This document shows, piece by piece, positions 15,563 through 25,800 of a stretch of DNA of 64,000 nt (positions are counted from its first letter, which is position 1; each line of letters starts with the position of its first letter). The stretch is from CAWGJC01 sp965276665 (GTDB taxonomy: Bacteria > Pseudomonadota > Alphaproteobacteria > Acetobacterales > Acetobacteraceae). The position numbers were made by a program, and so were the translations under genes. A model generated the notes under the pieces. That model saw only the letters and a list, made by a program, of their open reading frames with translations, did not search any database and was not told the DNA's origin. Location of the stretch: contig OZ255620.1 of the NCBI GenBank assembly GCA_965276665.1, positions 62,001-126,000 of the forward strand. The letters are read 5' to 3'.

Positions 15563-16786
15563 ATGATGCGCAGCCGCCGGTCGGTTCTCTTGACAGCTCT
15601 TCTGGGCAGCACCGCCCTGGCATTTCCGGCCACCGCCGCCGAGCGCCGCCGCGTGCCGGCGGCGCGCGGCAAGGCCGGCGCCCCCGAAGCCGCCCCCACC
15701 GGCTCGCCCGGCGACACGCCGATCGGTCCCGTCGATACGGTGGCGCGCTGGGGCTACATTTTGGATTTCAACACCGGCGCCGCGCTGTTCAACAAGCAGG
15801 GCGACGACCGCGTGCCGCCCTCCTCGATGACCAAGCTGATGACCGCCTTCATCGTCTACGGGATGCTGCAATCGGGCCGGCTCAAGCTCACCGACACCTT
15901 GCCGGTCAGCGAGAAGGCCTGGCGGATGGGCGGGTCGAAGATGTTCGTCCCGCTCGGGGGTCAGGTGGGGGTCGAGGATCTGATCCGCGGCATGATCGTC
16001 GATTCCGGCAACGACGCCTGCATCGTGCTCGCGGAAGGCATCGCCGGCTCCGAGGACCAGTTCGTCGACCTGATGAACCAGAAGGCGAAGCAGCTCGGCC
16101 TCACCAACACGCATTTCGTGGATTGCACCGGCTGGCCGGACGACAACCACTACATGAGCTGCCACGATATCGCCTCGCTGGCCGCAGCCCTGATCCGCAC
16201 CTTTCCGCAATATTATCATTACGATTCAGAAAAGACGTTCAAATTCAACAATATCGAGCAGCAGAACCGGAACACGCTGGTACAGCATGGCCTGGCTGAC
16301 GGGCTCAAGACGGGACATACCGAGGCCGGCGGGTACGGGCTCGTGGCCAGCGCCGAACGGGACGGACGTCGGGTCGTCGTCGTGCTCAACGGCATGGACA
16401 CGATGCGGGCGCGGGGCGAGGAGGGCACCCGGCTGCTGGACTGGGCGTTCCGCGAATTCGAGGACGTGTCGCTCGTCGCGGCCGGCGCGGCGGTGGACAA
16501 TGCCCGGGTCTGGCTCGGCGTGCAGCCGACCGTGCCGCTGGTGGGCGCGCAGCCGGTGGTGCTGACCATGCCGCGCAACTGGCGGCAAACCGCCAGGATC
16601 ACCGTGCAGTACGATACCCCGATCCCGGCGCCGGTCGCCAAAGGCAAGCCGCTCGGCACCTTGACGGTGACCGGGCAGGGGGTGCCGCAGACCACGATCC
16701 CGCTCGTCGCCGGGGCGGACGTGCCGCGCCTGGCTCTGCCCGGCCGCGCGCTGGCCGTGCTCGCCCATTACGTCACCGGCAGCTGA
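15563..16786 (+). CDS. dacA: D-alanyl-D-alanine carboxypeptidase (penicillin-binding protein, S11)
   Basis: 407 residues from ATG 15563, preceded by a GAGGAGA ribosome site 2 bp upstream; ATG 15566 is equally possible and better spaced. A signal peptide with RRSVLLTALLG. S11 peptidase motifs in order: SxxK at Ser88-Lys91 (SMTK), SGN at 148-150 (VDSGNDACIVLAEG), KTG at 249-251 (DGLKTGHTEAGGYG). A C-terminal PBP5-like beta domain follows from about residue 300. It trims the terminal D-Ala from pentapeptide stems in the periplasm. Pairs with the preceding transglycosylase and RlpA-like protein. Confidence 0.95.
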   Translation: MMRSRRSVLLTALLGSTALAFPATAAERRRVPAARGKAGAPEAAPTGSPGDTPIGPVDTVARWGYILDFNTGAALFNKQGDDRVPPSSMTKLMTAFIVYGMLQSGRLKLTDTLPVSEKAWRMGGSKMFVPLGGQVGVEDLIRGMIVDSGNDACIVLAEGIAGSEDQFVDLMNQKAKQLGLTNTHFVDCTGWPDDNHYMSCHDIASLAAALIRTFPQYYHYDSEKTFKFNNIEQQNRNTLVQHGLADGLKTGHTEAGGYGLVASAERDGRRVVVVLNGMDTMRARGEEGTRLLDWAFREFEDVSLVAAGAAVDNARVWLGVQPTVPLVGAQPVVLTMPRNWRQTARITVQYDTPIPAPVAKGKPLGTLTVTGQGVPQTTIPLVAGADVPRLALPGRALAVLAHYVTGS

Positions 16787-16793
16787 TGGCGGC

Positions 16794-17417
16794 GTGAGCG
16801 GCCGTTTCATCACGCTGGAGGGCGGGGAGGGAGCCGGGAAATCGACGCAGGCGCGCCGGCTCGCGGCCTCGCTTGCCGGAACCGGTCTGGACGTGGTGCA
16901 GACCCGCGAGCCGGGCGGCACGCCGGGCGGCGAGCGCCTTCGCGCCTTGCTGCTCTCGGGCGAGGTGCCCTGGTCGCCGCTCGCCGACACGCTGCTGCAT
17001 TTCGCCGCGCGCGCCGAGCATGTCGCCACGCTGATCCGCCCGGCGCTCGCCGCCGGACGCTGGGTGGTCTGCGACCGCTTCACCGACTCGACGCTCGCCT
17101 ATCAGGGCTACGCGCTCGGCGGCGACCATGCCGCGATCGCGGCGCTGACCGCGATGATCGGGCTGGCACCGGATCTCACCATCGTGCTCGACCTGCCTGT
17201 TGATGAAGGAGTTTGCCGCATGCGCTCCCGCGGCGACGCGGCGGATCGGTACGAGCGGATGGGCAAGGCGTTCTTCGCCCGGGTGCGGGAGGGATTCCGT
17301 GCGATCGCCGATGCCGAGCCGGCGCGCTGCCTGCTGGTGGATGCGGCGCGCGCCGAGGATGCCGTCGCATCCAGCATCGCCGCCGCCGTGCGCGAACGCC
17401 TCGGCCTCGCGCTGTGA
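16794..17417 (+). CDS. tmk: Thymidylate kinase
   Basis: 207 residues from GTG 16794. Makes dTDP from dTMP. P-loop GGEGAGKST at residues 10-18, the DR(Y/F) motif in VCDRFTDSTLAYQGYALGG, and a lid region MRSRGDAADRYERMGKAFF. The P-loop lysine-rich lid class cannot be assigned with confidence. It starts 7 bp after dacA and overlaps holB by 4 bases (GTGA), the usual tmk-holB coupling. Confidence 0.96.
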   Translation: MSGRFITLEGGEGAGKSTQARRLAASLAGTGLDVVQTREPGGTPGGERLRALLLSGEVPWSPLADTLLHFAARAEHVATLIRPALAAGRWVVCDRFTDSTLAYQGYALGGDHAAIAALTAMIGLAPDLTIVLDLPVDEGVCRMRSRGDAADRYERMGKAFFARVREGFRAIADAEPARCLLVDAARAEDAVASSIAAAVRERLGLAL

Positions 17418-18397
17418 CGCCGCGCGAGAACCCGCTGCTGCTCGGCCATGCGGCCGCCGAGGCGGCGTTCGCGGACTCGATCCGCTCCGGACGGCTGCAC
17501 CATGCCTGGCTGATCACCGGGGCCGCGGGCATCGGCAAGGCGACGCTCGCCTACCGGCTCGCCCGCCGGCTCCTCGGCGGCGACGGGGTGCGGCCCGCGG
17601 ATGCGGTGTTCCGCCGCATCGCGACCGGAAGCCATGCCGATCTGCTGACCGTCGAGCGCGAATGGGACGAGAAGCGCAAGCGGATGCGCACCGAGATCGT
17701 CGTCGATGACGGGCGCGCGGTCGCCGAATTCCTGCATCTGACGGCCGCCGAGGGTGGCTGGCGCGTCGTGGTGGTGGACGGGGCCGAGCATCTCAATCGC
17801 AACGCCGCCAATGCCTTGTTGAAGATCCTTGAGGAGCCGCCGCGACGCGCCGTCCTGCTGCTGGTCTCGGCGGCACCCGGCCGGCTGCTGCCGACGATGC
17901 GAAGCCGCTGCCGCACGCTCCGCCTCGCGCCGCTCGACAGGGCGGCGATGCGGGACGTGCTGGCCGAGCGCCTGCCGGACCTTCCCGAGGCCGAGCGCGA
18001 CCGGCTCGCCGCCATTGCGGAGGGCTCGCCGGGTCGCGCGCTGGCGCTCGCCGGCGAGGATGGGCTGCGGCTCGCCGGCATGGTGGACGATTTGTTCGGC
18101 CGGGTCCCCGAATTTCCTTTGCTGCGCGCCTATGAGCTCGCCGACACGCTCGGGCGGAGCGAGGGCGGGTTCTCCACCTTCATGGATCTGCTTCGCCAGG
18201 GCCTCGCGCGCGCGGTGCGGGAGAGCGTGCGGGGCGAGGCGGATGCGGCGCAGCTTCGCCTCGTCACGCATCGCCCCCTTGATGCCTGGGGCGACGTGTG
18301 GCACGCGCTCACCCGCCTGCAGGACGAGACCGAGCGGCTCAATCTCGACAAGCGGCAGGCGATTGTCTCCGGAATCGCATTGCTGAACGGGCCATGA
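17414..18397 (+). CDS. holB: DNA polymerase III subunit delta'
   Basis: 327 residues from GTG 17414. AAA+ clamp-loader subunit: RSGRLHHAWLITGAAGIGKATLAYRLAR near residues 24-51 (P-loop at 36-43), then VVVVDGAEHLNRNAANALLKILEEPP, and LLVSAAPGRLLPTMRSRCRTLRLAPL (SRC motif of the clamp loader). The clamp loader opens the beta clamp and places it on primed DNA. Overlaps tmk upstream and metG downstream (ATGA), a conserved alphaproteobacterial order. Confidence 0.95.
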   Translation: MTPRENPLLLGHAAAEAAFADSIRSGRLHHAWLITGAAGIGKATLAYRLARRLLGGDGVRPADAVFRRIATGSHADLLTVEREWDEKRKRMRTEIVVDDGRAVAEFLHLTAAEGGWRVVVVDGAEHLNRNAANALLKILEEPPRRAVLLLVSAAPGRLLPTMRSRCRTLRLAPLDRAAMRDVLAERLPDLPEAERDRLAAIAEGSPGRALALAGEDGLRLAGMVDDLFGRVPEFPLLRAYELADTLGRSEGGFSTFMDLLRQGLARAVRESVRGEADAAQLRLVTHRPLDAWGDVWHALTRLQDETERLNLDKRQAIVSGIALLNGP

Positions 18398-19929
18398 CCG
18401 AGCGCTTCTACGTCACCACGCCGATCTATTACGTGAATGGCAGCCCGCATATCGGGCATGCCTACACGACGATCGCCTGCGACGTGATGGCGCGCTGGAA
18501 GCGGCTCGACGGGTATCAGGTGCTGTTTCTCACCGGCACCGACGAGCATGGGCAAAAGGTGGCGCAGGCCGCGGCCGAGCAGGGGCTCGCGCCGCAGGCA
18601 TTCGTGGATGGCATCGCCGGCGATTTCCGCGCCCTGGCCGACGCGCTCGGCATCACCTACGACGATTTTATCCGCACCACCGAGCCCCGGCACAAGCAGG
18701 CCTGTGCCGCGCTTTGGCGCCGGCTGCGCGAGGCCGGGGAGATCTATCTCGGGCATTACGAGGGGTGGTACGCGCTCCGCGACGAGGCGTTCTACGGCGA
18801 GGACGAGCTGATTGGTGGTCCGGACGGCAGCAGGCTCGCGCCGACCGGCGCGCCGGTCGCGTGGGTGAGGGAGCCCAGCTACTTCTTCCGCCTCTCCGCA
18901 TGGCAGGAGCGGCTGCTCGCCTTCTACGAGGCGCATCCGGATTTCATCGCGCCGGTCGCGCGCCGGAACGAGGTGCTGAGCTTCGTGCGCGGCGGGCTGA
19001 CCGATCTCTCGCTCAGCCGGACCAGCTTCACCTGGGGCGTGCCGGTGCCGGACGATCCCGACCATGTGATGTATGTGTGGTTCGACGCGCTGATCAACTA
19101 CATCACCGCGGCGGGCTACCCGGACGAGACCGCGCCGCGCTGGGCGTTCTGGCCCGCCGATCTGCACGTGATCGGCAAGGAGATCGCCCGCTTCCATGCG
19201 GTGATCTGGCCGGCGATGCTGCTCGCCGGCGGGGTGGCGCCCCCGAAACGGGTGTTCTCGCATGGTTGGTGGACGATCGAGGGCGAGAAGATCAGCAAAT
19301 CGGTCGGCAATGTCATCGACCCGCGCGAGCTGGTGGCGAGTTTCGGGCTCGACCCGGTGCGCTTCTTCCTGCTGCGCGAGGTGCCGTTCGGGAGCGATGG
19401 AGATTTCAGTCGCAAGGCGTTGATCTCGCGAATGAATGGCGAACTCGCGAATGATCTCGGCAATCTCGCGCAACGTACGCTCTCGCTGCTCGCCCGGCAT
19501 TGCGACGGCAGGCTCCCAGCGCCCGGTGCGCCGACCGAGGACGATGCCGGGCTGCTCGCCCAGGCCGCCGCGCTGCCCGCCGCGCTGCGCGAGCGGATCG
19601 ACCGCCAGGCGCTGCACGAGGCGGTCGAGGAGGTCTGGAAGCTGGTCCGCGCCTGCAACGCCTATATCGACCGCCAGGCGCCCTGGACGCTTCGCCGCAC
19701 CGATCCTCCCAGGATGGCCGATGTGCTGCGGGTTCTCGCGGATGCGCTGCGGGTGATCGCGATGGTCTTGCAGCCTTTCATGCCGGGCAGCATGGCGCGG
19801 ATGCTCGACCAGCTCGGCGTGCCGGACGAGGCGCGCGACCTCGCCGCTCTCGGCGTGCCGCTGCCCACCGGCACGCTGCTTCCGCCCCCTGTCGGCGTCT
19901 TCCCACGCTATGTCGAAGAGGCCGCCTGA
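18394..19929 (+). CDS. metG: Methionyl-tRNA synthetase
   Basis: 511 residues from ATG 18394. Class I aminoacyl-tRNA synthetase: HIGH at 19-22 (SPHIGHAYTTIACD), LTGTDEHGQKVAQ, ALINYITAAGYP, and KISKS at 299-303 (EGEKISKSVGNVIDPRELV). The connective peptide lacks paired CxxC knuckles, and there is no C-terminal EMAP-like tRNA-binding domain, so this is the short zinc-free form. Anticodon-binding helices occupy about 370-500. Overlaps holB; tatD follows 7 bp later. Confidence 0.97.
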   Translation: MTERFYVTTPIYYVNGSPHIGHAYTTIACDVMARWKRLDGYQVLFLTGTDEHGQKVAQAAAEQGLAPQAFVDGIAGDFRALADALGITYDDFIRTTEPRHKQACAALWRRLREAGEIYLGHYEGWYALRDEAFYGEDELIGGPDGSRLAPTGAPVAWVREPSYFFRLSAWQERLLAFYEAHPDFIAPVARRNEVLSFVRGGLTDLSLSRTSFTWGVPVPDDPDHVMYVWFDALINYITAAGYPDETAPRWAFWPADLHVIGKEIARFHAVIWPAMLLAGGVAPPKRVFSHGWWTIEGEKISKSVGNVIDPRELVASFGLDPVRFFLLREVPFGSDGDFSRKALISRMNGELANDLGNLAQRTLSLLARHCDGRLPAPGAPTEDDAGLLAQAAALPAALRERIDRQALHEAVEEVWKLVRACNAYIDRQAPWTLRRTDPPRMADVLRVLADALRVIAMVLQPFMPGSMARMLDQLGVPDEARDLAALGVPLPTGTLLPPPVGVFPRYVEEAA

Positions 19930-19936
19930 GCCGTTG

Positions 19937-20719
19937 ATGCTGATCGATTCGCATTGCCATCTCGACTACTATACGGCGGAGGAGCTGCCTGCCGTACTCG
20001 CCCGGGCCGCGGCGGCGGGCGTCGGCGAGATGGTGTCGATCGGCACCACGCTCGCGCAATCGGTCGCCATTCGCGGGATCGCCGAGGCGCATCCGAATCT
20101 CTGGTGCACCGCCGGCATCCACCCGCATCAGGCCGGCGAGGTCCCGGTGCCGGCGCCCGAGGAGATCGCGGCGCTGGCCGGGCACCCGAAGGTGATCGGG
20201 ATCGGCGAGGCCGGGCTCGATTACTTCTACGACAAGGCGCCGCGGGACCGGCAACAGGCGTGCTTCCGGGCGCATATCCGGGCGGCCCGGCTCACCGGCT
20301 TGCCGCTCGCGATCCATGCCCGTGCCGCCGATGCCGACGTTGCCGGCATTCTGCGCGAGGAGAGCGAGGCCGGTGGTCCGTTCGCCTTCCTGCTGCATTG
20401 CTTCAGCTCATCGTGCGGCCTCGCGGAGGCGGCGCTGGCGCTCGGGGGGTCGATCAGCTTCTCCGGCATCCTGACATTCCCGAAATCGCAGGAAATCAGA
20501 GAGATCGCGCGCGACGTTCCGGCCGATAAGCTGCTGGTCGAGACGGACGCGCCTTATCTCGCGCCGGTGCCGCATCGCGGCAAACGGAACGAGCCCGCCT
20601 GGGTCGCCGACACGGCACGGGTGCTGGCGGAAGTACGGGGGCTGGAGCCGGCGGCGCTCGCCGACCTCACGACGGCGAATTTCCGCCGGCTGTTCGCCAA
20701 GGCCGCGCCGGCCTCATGA
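19937..20719 (+). CDS. tatD: TatD-family metal-dependent hydrolase
   Basis: 260 residues from ATG 19937 (MLIDSHCHLD). A TIM-barrel amidohydrolase fold with DSHCHLD, GIHPHQAG, GEAGLDYFYD, AIHARAAD, LLHCFSSS and ETDAPYLAP providing the His/Glu/Asp metal ligands. Family members are 3'-5' DNA/RNA exonucleases or D-aminoacyl-tRNA-related hydrolases; the exact substrate is not settled. It sits directly after metG and before the metallo-beta-lactamase-fold gene, an arrangement conserved in many proteobacteria. Confidence 0.93.
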   Translation: MLIDSHCHLDYYTAEELPAVLARAAAAGVGEMVSIGTTLAQSVAIRGIAEAHPNLWCTAGIHPHQAGEVPVPAPEEIAALAGHPKVIGIGEAGLDYFYDKAPRDRQQACFRAHIRAARLTGLPLAIHARAADADVAGILREESEAGGPFAFLLHCFSSSCGLAEAALALGGSISFSGILTFPKSQEIREIARDVPADKLLVETDAPYLAPVPHRGKRNEPAWVADTARVLAEVRGLEPAALADLTTANFRRLFAKAAPAS

Positions 20720-20729
20720 TCGTCGCTGC

Positions 20730-21515
20730 ATGCGGGTGACGGTCCTCGGCTGCGGCGGCTCGGCCGGCGTGCCGACGATCGGCGGCGCGGATGGCGGCGG
20801 CGATTGGGGCGCCTGCGACCCCGCCGAGCCGCGCAACGCACGCACTCGCTCGGCGATCGTGATCGAGGGCGAAAGCGGCGAGCGGCTACTGGTGGACACG
20901 CCGCCGGACCTTCGCACGCAACTTCTTTCCTGCAAGATCGGGCGAGTGGACGCCGTCCTTTTCACCCACGCGCATGCCGACCACATTACCGGCCTCGATG
21001 AGATCCGAATCCTCAACCGGATTATCGACCGGCCTCTGCAAGCCTTTGCGGCGCAAGCAACTCTCGATGATCTCAGGCTTCGGTTCGATTACGCTTTCCG
21101 TCCCTGGACGCCGCCCGGCTTTTTTCGTCCGGTGATGGTCCCGACGCCGGTGGTACCCGGCGAGAGCATCGGCGCCGCCGGGCTCGAGATCGCGCTGTTC
21201 GCCCAGGATCATCGGGTGGTGGAGACGCTCGGGCTCCGCATCGGCGGGTTCGGCTACTCGACCGACGTGGCAACGCTGGACGAAACGGCATTCGCGGCGC
21301 TGGCTGGGATCGAGACCTGGTTGGTCGGCTGTTTTCAGCGCCAGCCGCATTCGACGCACGCGCATCTGAGCCGGGTGCTACGCTGGGCGCGACGGCTCGG
21401 GGTGCGAAGGACTGTGCTCACGCATATGGGACCCGATCTCGATTGGGCGTGGCTCGGGAAGAACCTGCCGGTCGGTGTCGAGCCAGCCTGGGACGGAATG
21501 GTCCTGGAGATCTGA
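20730..21515 (+). CDS. MBL-fold metal-dependent hydrolase (PhnP-like)
   Basis: 261 residues from ATG 20730. Metallo-beta-lactamase fold: LGCGGSAGVPTIGG at the N-terminus, LLVDTPPDLRTQLL, the metal motif FTHAHADHITGLDEIR, GFGYSTDVATLDETAF, and a C-terminal LTHMGPDLDW. The layout resembles PhnP-type cyclic phosphodiesterases, but no phosphonate genes are near, so the physiological substrate is unknown. A housekeeping role linked to metG-tatD is suggested by conserved neighbourhood. Confidence 0.88.
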   Translation: MRVTVLGCGGSAGVPTIGGADGGGDWGACDPAEPRNARTRSAIVIEGESGERLLVDTPPDLRTQLLSCKIGRVDAVLFTHAHADHITGLDEIRILNRIIDRPLQAFAAQATLDDLRLRFDYAFRPWTPPGFFRPVMVPTPVVPGESIGAAGLEIALFAQDHRVVETLGLRIGGFGYSTDVATLDETAFAALAGIETWLVGCFQRQPHSTHAHLSRVLRWARRLGVRRTVLTHMGPDLDWAWLGKNLPVGVEPAWDGMVLEI

Positions 21516-21531
21516 TCGCACGGAGGAATGA

Positions 21532-22362
21532 TTGCATAATATATCTTCTGCGATATTACCTGGTGCGCGCAATGAGGCGGAGGCGGAGCTACGGCGGCTG
21601 CTCGCCGTCATGGCCGCCCTCCGCGATCCGGCGACCGGCTGTCCTTGGGACAAGGTGCAGGATTTCGCCAGCATCGCCCCCTACACGATCGAGGAGGCCT
21701 ACGAGGTCGCGGATGCGATTGCGCGGCGGGATCTCGCGGCACTCCCGGACGAGCTCGGCGATCTGCTGTTCCAGGTGGTCTATCACGCGCGCATAGCGGA
21801 GGAAGCCGGGTTGTTCGGATTTGCCGAGGTGGCGAAATCAGTCAGCGACAAGATGGTGCGCCGGCATCCTCATGTTTTCGGCGAAGCCGCGTCCCGCGAT
21901 GTGGCCGCCCAGACGCTGGCCTGGGAGGCGCAGAAATCCGCCGAGCGGCGGGCGCGGACGGAAACCGGGGTGCTGGCGGGCGTCGCGCCGGGCCTGCCTG
22001 CCCTCGCCCGCGCCGCCAAGCTCACCGCCCGCGCGGCCAGGGTCGGCTTCGACTGGCCGGATGCCGAGGCGGTGCTGGAGAAGCTCGACGAGGAAGTGGC
22101 GGAATTGCGCGCCGAATTGCCGCAAGCCGACCCCGCCCGCCTGGCCGACGAACTCGGCGACATGCTGTTCGTGCTCGGCAATCTTGCCCGCAAGCTCGGC
22201 CTCGACCCGGAGACCTGCCTGCGCCAGGCCAACGGCAAGTTCGCGCGCCGCTTCGCCGCGGTCGAGCAGCGCCTGGCCGAGATCGGGCAGACGCCGGAGG
22301 AAGCCGGGCTGGAGGCGATGGAAGCGGCGTGGCAGGCGGCAAAGCGCGCGGAAGGTCATTGA
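21532..22362 (+). CDS. mazG: Nucleoside triphosphate pyrophosphohydrolase MazG
   Basis: 276 residues from TTG 21532; GGAGG at 21522-21526 sits 5 bp upstream, while ATG 21528 runs into a stop after three codons, so TTG is the supported start. Two MazG domains: LRDPATGCPWDKVQ then YTIEEAYEVADAI, ELGDLLFQVVYHARIA (EExxE-type Mg sites), and the second half GFDWPDAEAVLEKLDEEVAEL with ADELGDMLFVLGNLAR. It hydrolyses NTPs or dNTPs to monophosphates and pyrophosphate, cleaning the nucleotide pool. Full length. Confidence 0.94.
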   Translation: MHNISSAILPGARNEAEAELRRLLAVMAALRDPATGCPWDKVQDFASIAPYTIEEAYEVADAIARRDLAALPDELGDLLFQVVYHARIAEEAGLFGFAEVAKSVSDKMVRRHPHVFGEAASRDVAAQTLAWEAQKSAERRARTETGVLAGVAPGLPALARAAKLTARAARVGFDWPDAEAVLEKLDEEVAELRAELPQADPARLADELGDMLFVLGNLARKLGLDPETCLRQANGKFARRFAAVEQRLAEIGQTPEEAGLEAMEAAWQAAKRAEGH

Positions 22363-22436
22363 TTATGACGAGAACTTACCGGAGCCGGAAAGTCTGATCA
22401 CGGAGATGCGCGGCGGCCGAGCCGGAATTTAGGGGT

Positions 22437-22467
22437 TTGTTAACCTTTGGGGCAGAGGTTGTTAACC
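22437..22467. promoter_or_regulatory. Paired TTGTTAACC direct repeats (candidate operator)
   Basis: TTGTTAACC is present at 22437-22445 and again at 22459-22467, 22 bp apart, about two helical turns. The core GTTAAC is itself a palindrome. Both lie 43-73 bp upstream of the small unknown gene, a reasonable position for a regulator site. TTAACC resembles a half site of the alphaproteobacterial cell-cycle regulator CtrA, but the spacing is not its classical one. Confidence 0.35.
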
Positions 22468-22509
22468 GCTATCACCGAGGCAGCCCATTGGCCGACGGAA
22501 GAGGATTTC

Positions 22510-22839
22510 ATGTCGAACATCATCAACCAAGTCCCGCTAAGAGCCCCTTACAGCCTCGATAAGGGCGACCTCGCCGCTGTCACGGACGCGGCGGCCAAGC
22601 TGCCGGGCGCTTGGAACGTCGAGACCGAGGAAGATTACCACGGCCATCTCAGCATCGTCCTGATCCCGGCCGGCGATGATCTGGCCGGCCCCACCTACCT
22701 GCTCGACGGCGACGTGGCGGGCGTGCAACTCGGCGCTTGCCGCTGGGAGCGTTTTACCCGGCTCGGCGGGTTTCCCGATGTCGAAGCGGCGATGGCCGAG
22801 ATCAGGCGGGCGATCGCCGCGATGGCCTATAACGGCTGA
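22510..22839 (+). CDS. Small protein of unknown function
   Basis: 109 residues from ATG 22510, with a GAAGAGGA ribosome site 5-8 bp upstream. I do not recognise the family. It is cytosolic-looking, with no signal or membrane span: a polar N-terminus, an acidic ETEEDYHGHLSIVLIPAGDD, a YLLDGDVAGVQLGACRWERF strand-rich region, and an amphipathic C-terminal helix (DVEAAMAEIRRAIAAM). Codon use fits the genome and the ribosome site is good, so it is probably real. Two direct repeats upstream may control it. It converges with the RND permease, 12 bp away. Confidence 0.7.
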   Translation: MSNIINQVPLRAPYSLDKGDLAAVTDAAAKLPGAWNVETEEDYHGHLSIVLIPAGDDLAGPTYLLDGDVAGVQLGACRWERFTRLGGFPDVEAAMAEIRRAIAAMAYNG

Positions 22840-22851
22840 CGGAACGGTCCC

Positions 22852-25800
22852 TTAATCGGCCTCGCTGGGCGCCGCTCCCATCTTCGCGGCCAGGCGCGGC
22901 ATGCGCGACGTGCGGCGTGGCGCGAAGCGGCGCTGCAGCTGGTCGAGATAAAGATAGATCACCGGCGTCGTGTAGAGCGTGAGGATCTGGCTCAACGCCA
23001 GTCCGCCGACCATCGCGAAGCCGAGCGGCTTGCGCAGCTCCGACCCGGCGCCGCTCTCCAGCATCAGCGGCAACCCCGACAGCAGCGCCGCCATCGTTGT
23101 CATCAGGATCGGCCGGAAACGGAGCAGGCAGGCCTGGCGGATCGCCTGCTGCGCGGACAGCCCGTCGCGCCGTTCTGCGGCGATGGCGAAATCCACCATC
23201 ATGATGCCGTTCTTCTTGACGATGCCGATCAGCAGCAGAATGCCGATCAACGCGATCACCGTGAGCTGATAGCCCGCGACCAGCAGGATCAGCAGCGCGC
23301 CGACACCGGCAGAAGGCAAGGTCGACAGGATGGTGAGCGGCAGGATGTAGCTCTCGTAGAGCATGCCGAGGATGATGTAGACGGTGACCAGCGCCGCCGC
23401 GACCAGGTACGGCTCGCTGCTGAGCGAGGATTGGAAGGCCTGCGCGGTGCCCTGGAACGAGCCCTGCACCGTGAGCGGCACCCCGAGCGAGGTCTCCGTC
23501 TTCTGAATCTGGCTCACCGCGTCGCCGAGCGAGGCTTCGCCTTTCAGGTTGAACGAGATGGTCACCGAGGTGAACTGGCTCTGGTGGTTCACCGCGAGCG
23601 GCTGCACCGGCTTGGTGTCGAGATGCACCATCGTCGAGAGCGGCACCACCTTGCCGCCGGCCGCATCCACATAGAGCTTCTGCAAGGTGCCGAGATCGCC
23701 CTGCTCCGCCGGTGGCACCTCGAGGATGACGTAATAGGCTTTCAGCGGCGTGAAATACTGCGTCACCTCGCGCTGGCCGAACGCATCGTAGAGCGTGTTG
23801 TCGATCGCGCTCGGCTGCACCCCGAAGCGCGACGCCTGGTCGCGGTCATAGGTCAGGGTCGCGGTGATGCCGTTCGGCTCCTGGTCGGAGGTCACGTCGG
23901 CGAGCTGCGGCAAGCTGCGCAGCTTGTCGAGAATGCGCGGCGCCCAGGTGTTGAGCTCCTGCGGATCGGCGTCCTGCAGCGTGTACTGGTAGAGCGTGCG
24001 CGACAGTCTTCCGCCCACCTGCACGTCCTGCGCCGGCTGCAGGAACAGTCGGATGCCCTGCACCCCGTCGATCTTCTGGTCGAGCCGGGCGATGACCTTC
24101 ATCACGTCGTCGCCGGGGCGCTTCTCCCACGGCTTGAGGGAGATGTACATCCGCCCGTTATTCGCCGTCTGCCCGGCGATGCCGGCGCCGACCGACGAGG
24201 AGACCGAAGCCACGGCCGGATCCTTCTGCACGATCGCCGCGACCTGCTGCTGCAGCTTCGACATCGCGTCGAAGGAGATGTCCTGCGCCGCATCGGTGAT
24301 GCCGATGATGATCCCGGTATCCTGCGTCGGGAAGAAGCCTTTCGGGATCACGACGTAGAGCACGATGCTCGCGGTCACCGTCGCGAGGAACACCAGCAGG
24401 GTGATGAAGCGGAAGCGGATCGCGATGTCGAGCGTGCGTTCGTAGAAATGCAGCATCGCATCGAACATTCTCTCCACGAACATGTAGAGCTTGCCGTGCT
24501 TGCGCGCCTCGCCGCTCAGGAAGCGGGAGGCCATCATCGGCGTAAGCGTCAGCGACACGAAGGCCGAGATCACGATGGTGATGGAGACGCAGATCGCGAA
24601 TTCGCGGAACAATCGCCCGACGATGCCGCCCATCAGCAGCAGCGGGATGAACACGGCGATCAGCGAGGCGCTGATCGAGACGATGGTGAAGCCGATCTCC
24701 CCTGCCCCGCGGAGCGCTGCGTCCATCGGCTTCATGCCGCTTTCGATGTAGCGGAAGATGTTCTCGAGCATCACGATCGCGTCGTCGACCACGAAGCCGA
24801 CCGCGATGGTAAGGCCCATCAGCGACAGATTGTCGAGCGAGAAGCCGCACAGGAACATCACCCCGAACGTCGCCACCAGCGCGACCGGAATGGCGATGCT
24901 GGGAATGACCGTCGCCCAGAAATTGCGCAGGAACAGGAAGATCACCATCACCACCAGCGCGACCGCGATGGCGAGGGTGAATTCGACATCGCTGACCGAG
25001 GCGCGGATGGTGAGCGTGCGGTCCGACACCACGCTCACCTTCACCTCGGGCGGGATGTTCGCCTCCAGCGCCGGCAGCTTGGCCTTCACGCCCTGCACCG
25101 TCGAGATCACGTTAGCGCCGGGCTGCTTGAACACCAGGAGCTGCACGCCGCGCTGGCCGTTCACCCAGGCCGCGAGCTCGCGGTTCTGCGGGCCGGAGAT
25201 CGCGCGGCCGATGTCGCGGATGCGGATTGGCGCACCGTTCCGGTAGGCGACGATGGCGTTGTTGTAATCGGACGCCGCGGTGATCTGATCGTTCGAATAA
25301 ATGGTGTAGGACTGGCTCGGACCGTCGATGCTGCCTTTCGGCTGGTTGACCGTGACGTCGCTGAGCACGTTCCGCACGTCCTCAAGGGTCAGACCCATCG
25401 AGGCGAGCTTCGCCGGGTCGATCTGCACGCGGATCGCCGGCGTCTGCTGGCCGCCCACCAGCACCTGTGCCACGCCCGGCAATTGCGAGAGCTGCTGGGC
25501 GAGGATGTTCTCGGCGAAACTGTCGACCTCGGTGATCGGCAGCGTGGTCGACTGCACGCCGAGGATCAGGATCGGCGCATCCGCCGGGTTGGTCTTGCGA
25601 TAGGTCGGCGGCGACGGCATGTCCTTGGGCAGCGAGCCTTGGGCGGCGTTGATCGCCTCCAGCACGTCGACCGCCGCCGAATCGATCGTGCGGCTCAGTC
25701 CGAATTGCAGCGTGATCTGGCTGGTGCCGAGCACGCTCATCGACGTCATCTGCGCGAGGCCGGGGATCTGCCCGAATTGCGTCTCGAGCGGGGTCGCCAC

